DNA of 64,000 nucleotides from Ficedula albicollis (taxonomy: Eukaryota; Chordata; Aves; Passeriformes; Muscicapidae), in contig NC_021684.1 in NCBI RefSeq assembly GCF_000247815.1, forward strand, positions 4,831,851-4,895,850, given 5' to 3'. Positions within the stretch are counted from its first letter, which is position 1. Each line of letters starts with the position of its first letter. The notes under the pieces were generated by a model. The model searched no databases. It was not told the DNA's origin and saw only the letters and a list, made by a program, of their open reading frames with translations. Below are positions 62,206-64,000 of this stretch, in pieces. A program made the translations under genes and the position numbers.

Positions 62206-62210
62206 GGTTG
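62206..62210. repeat. Right target-site duplication GGTTG
   Basis: Identical to 61590-61594. Confidence 0.55.
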
Positions 62211-63793
62211 TGACGGCAGCCAAATCACTGCCTCCTGCTATGAACTATGCATAAGCCTTCAGATTTCTCTCAAGCAGACAGTGCTCTGTGAAGGCAAGTA
62301 GAAGATTTATATTAAATCCTACATATTTATAGAGGTCTAAAGACAGTGTTAAGCAAATCAGTTTCATCCCACTCCTATGCATTTTCTGCACCCAGTGTAA
62401 AATCAGCTCAAGGTAACTGAAGTGCAGCCAAGAAACAAGTACTGAGTACAATCTGTTGGAATGCCAAGTAAGGAATCAAGAACTCTGCAAGGCAAAGTTG
62501 TTTCTGAAATATCCTGTGGACTCTCATGTTATTCAGAGGAAGCAGAGCCAGCCAGTTTTAAAATTTTAGCTTGCTGGGGCAGCACTAACCCTTACAAAAC
62601 CATCCAGAAGGAGCTGCAGCACCTGCAAGGTTTGCAGTGGATTGTATCAAGCAGCTTCCAAGGTTTGAATACGGCAATAAAAGAAAATTACTCCAATTTG
62701 TAAGTTCTGTCCTCAGCTCCTGTATATTAATTGGATTCAGCACCCTGTGAAACAAAACCTGTTATGCTAGAAGAAGCTTTGATAAAGGAGGACTCCTGCA
62801 TTTGAGGGAACTGAGTAAACCCAATCAAGCTCTTTAACATGAAGCCCCTCCAAGGGGTATTTATGTGGCTTGCATTTACCTTTTATGCAAGTAATGGAAC
62901 ATGCCAGACAGCTTTCCACAGTTTTCCAAGATGGAAAATTGCTCACGGTGAGCAGCAGTATATATAATGATATTAATACCAAAGCCATCAGTAACAGTTT
63001 AAGTATCTTTTTTAATTTTCTTACAACCACTTAAAACTGTCATATAACACAAACTTTTTTACACTATTTACAGACAAAACAAGTAAAATATCCATCCAAA
63101 ATATTTTTTAAAAAAATCCTCTGATTAAATTGTTACACCTGCTCAAACAATGGTGGGACTTAATAGGCATATTTTCTTGTGCATGTTTCTCTTCCATGTA
63201 GTACTTCAGTCTCACTGCATATATATTTTTTCTTTTAAAAGTTAAAGAAAGATAAAACAAGCAGAAGGGACACAACACAGTATGCATTTAAATCTTTGTT
63301 TAAGAAAAAGCAGCTAATTAAAAAAGGCAAAATACAGGAAAAGTGCATCAGTTCCAATGAGTTAGTATAAGAAAGAGGCCCACAGGTGAGGAGCTGGCAC
63401 CCTTTTGGGTAGAGACTCCTAGAAGACCTCTGATTGTCAATAGAGATTATTTTAAATTTATTTTAAACAGAAATTACAAAAAAAAAAAAAATTAAAAGGG
63501 AGAGGAGAAACATGACACCTCCAGATTTTTTTTTTGTTTGTTTGTTTTGCCATGAAGTTTCTTGGAAACTGGTACTCAACAACTTTCAGAGTGGGTGAGA
63601 ATTGCTTTGTGCCCAGGGGTCAGCGTTGACCCTGTGCCATGAGCGGTCCCCGAGTCCCAGGGCTGCTCCCCCTAGGCTGTGCCAGGCCAGGGGTTCCATT
63701 TTTTGTGCTGTTCCACTGCCCTGGAACTTTGTCAGTGCAAGACCTGCTCACTTCCATGGCTTAAAGCTGAGCCAAACACTGCTGACTGGGCAC
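62211..63793. other. Non-coding, AT-rich
   Basis: 62940-63600 is strongly A/T-rich, with A runs (63478-63491) and T runs (63527-63548), the texture of a 3' untranslated region, although no transcript can be proven. 63600-63720 is GC-richer. No repeat family recognised. Confidence 0.45.
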
Positions 63794-63866
63794 CTGAACA
63801 GAGCAACTTTGTCTTCTCATCAAAAGTCCACTTGCATTTCTGGTGCATTTCAGAACAGATGCCGCA
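63794..63866 (-). other. Candidate Cys-rich exon (73 bp)
   Basis: On the minus strand a pyrimidine-rich acceptor (ending GTATCTTCCTCAG) precedes 63866 and a donor TTCAG/GTGCCC follows 63794. The frame between them is open and reads CGICSEMHQKCKW and then TFDEKTKLLCSG, with four cysteines in 25 residues (CxxC, then C, then C). Such spacing occurs in small disulfide-rich or zinc-binding modules. I cannot assign a family. The frame remains open past the donor to a stop, so a terminal coding piece is also possible. Confidence 0.3.
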
Positions 63867-64000
63867 CTGAGGAAGATACAAATGACCATGGAGACAAAGT
63901 GTCACTAACCTTAACTCATTTTCGTTGTGTTTCATACAGATTGGTAATTTGGTTTTACAACAATAAAAGATCCTGACTGTGACAAGTGGTAGGTGCTTAT
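63867..64000. other. Unassigned end of window with an AATAAA
   Basis: A plus-strand AATAAA lies at 63962-63967, but there is no supporting coding or exon evidence on that strand. Confidence 0.4.

Overview
The window looks like nuclear DNA from a bird, most likely a songbird. The basis is dispersed CR1 LINE 3' ends, several passerine-type endogenous retroviral long terminal repeats (LTRs), very old MIR-like SINE fragments, many short two-copy tandem duplications, AT-rich intergenic or intronic texture, and no dense coding. It does not look like a bacterial, phage or organelle sequence. I found no gene I can name and no complete protein-coding gene. Nearly all open frames here are short chance frames in non-coding DNA.

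Layout. Bases 1-175 are the CpG-rich edge of a probable island or promoter that continues upstream of the window. About 0.2-17.5 kb is unique non-coding DNA with small tandem duplications (about 1.6, 2.0, 2.7, 4.9 and 9.9 kb), one CR1 3' end (6.57 kb), a MIR fragment (12.1 kb) and a near-perfect hairpin (15.55 kb). 17.5-19.8 kb is a repeat cluster: a 58-A run, a solo LTR with a perfect 5-bp target duplication (17864-18641), a second LTR-like block in the same orientation (about 18867-19376) and a GC-rich stretch with a signal-peptide-like open frame. 20-33 kb is rich in dimeric or trimeric tandem duplications, including a 422-bp unit present twice with no difference I could see. 33-52 kb is mostly unique sequence with scattered MIR pieces, a third LTR (39120-39620, 4-bp target duplication CAAC) and four more dimers. 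51.9-52.7 kb holds two related GGAA/GAAA microsatellites, the second with 90 uninterrupted GAAA units. A fourth LTR lies at 53021-53598 and a fifth at 61595-62205.

Possible genic content is limited to a few exon-like segments with good splice signals: 10390 onward, 27803-27843, 33537-33644 with 33717-33770, 60647-60756, and 63794-63866 on the minus strand. Each is a hypothesis; 64 kb of vertebrate DNA will contain several such pseudo-exons by chance. The window is best read as intergenic or large-intron sequence shaped by LTR insertion followed by LTR-LTR recombination, and by frequent local duplication. I found no evidence of a new multi-gene system.
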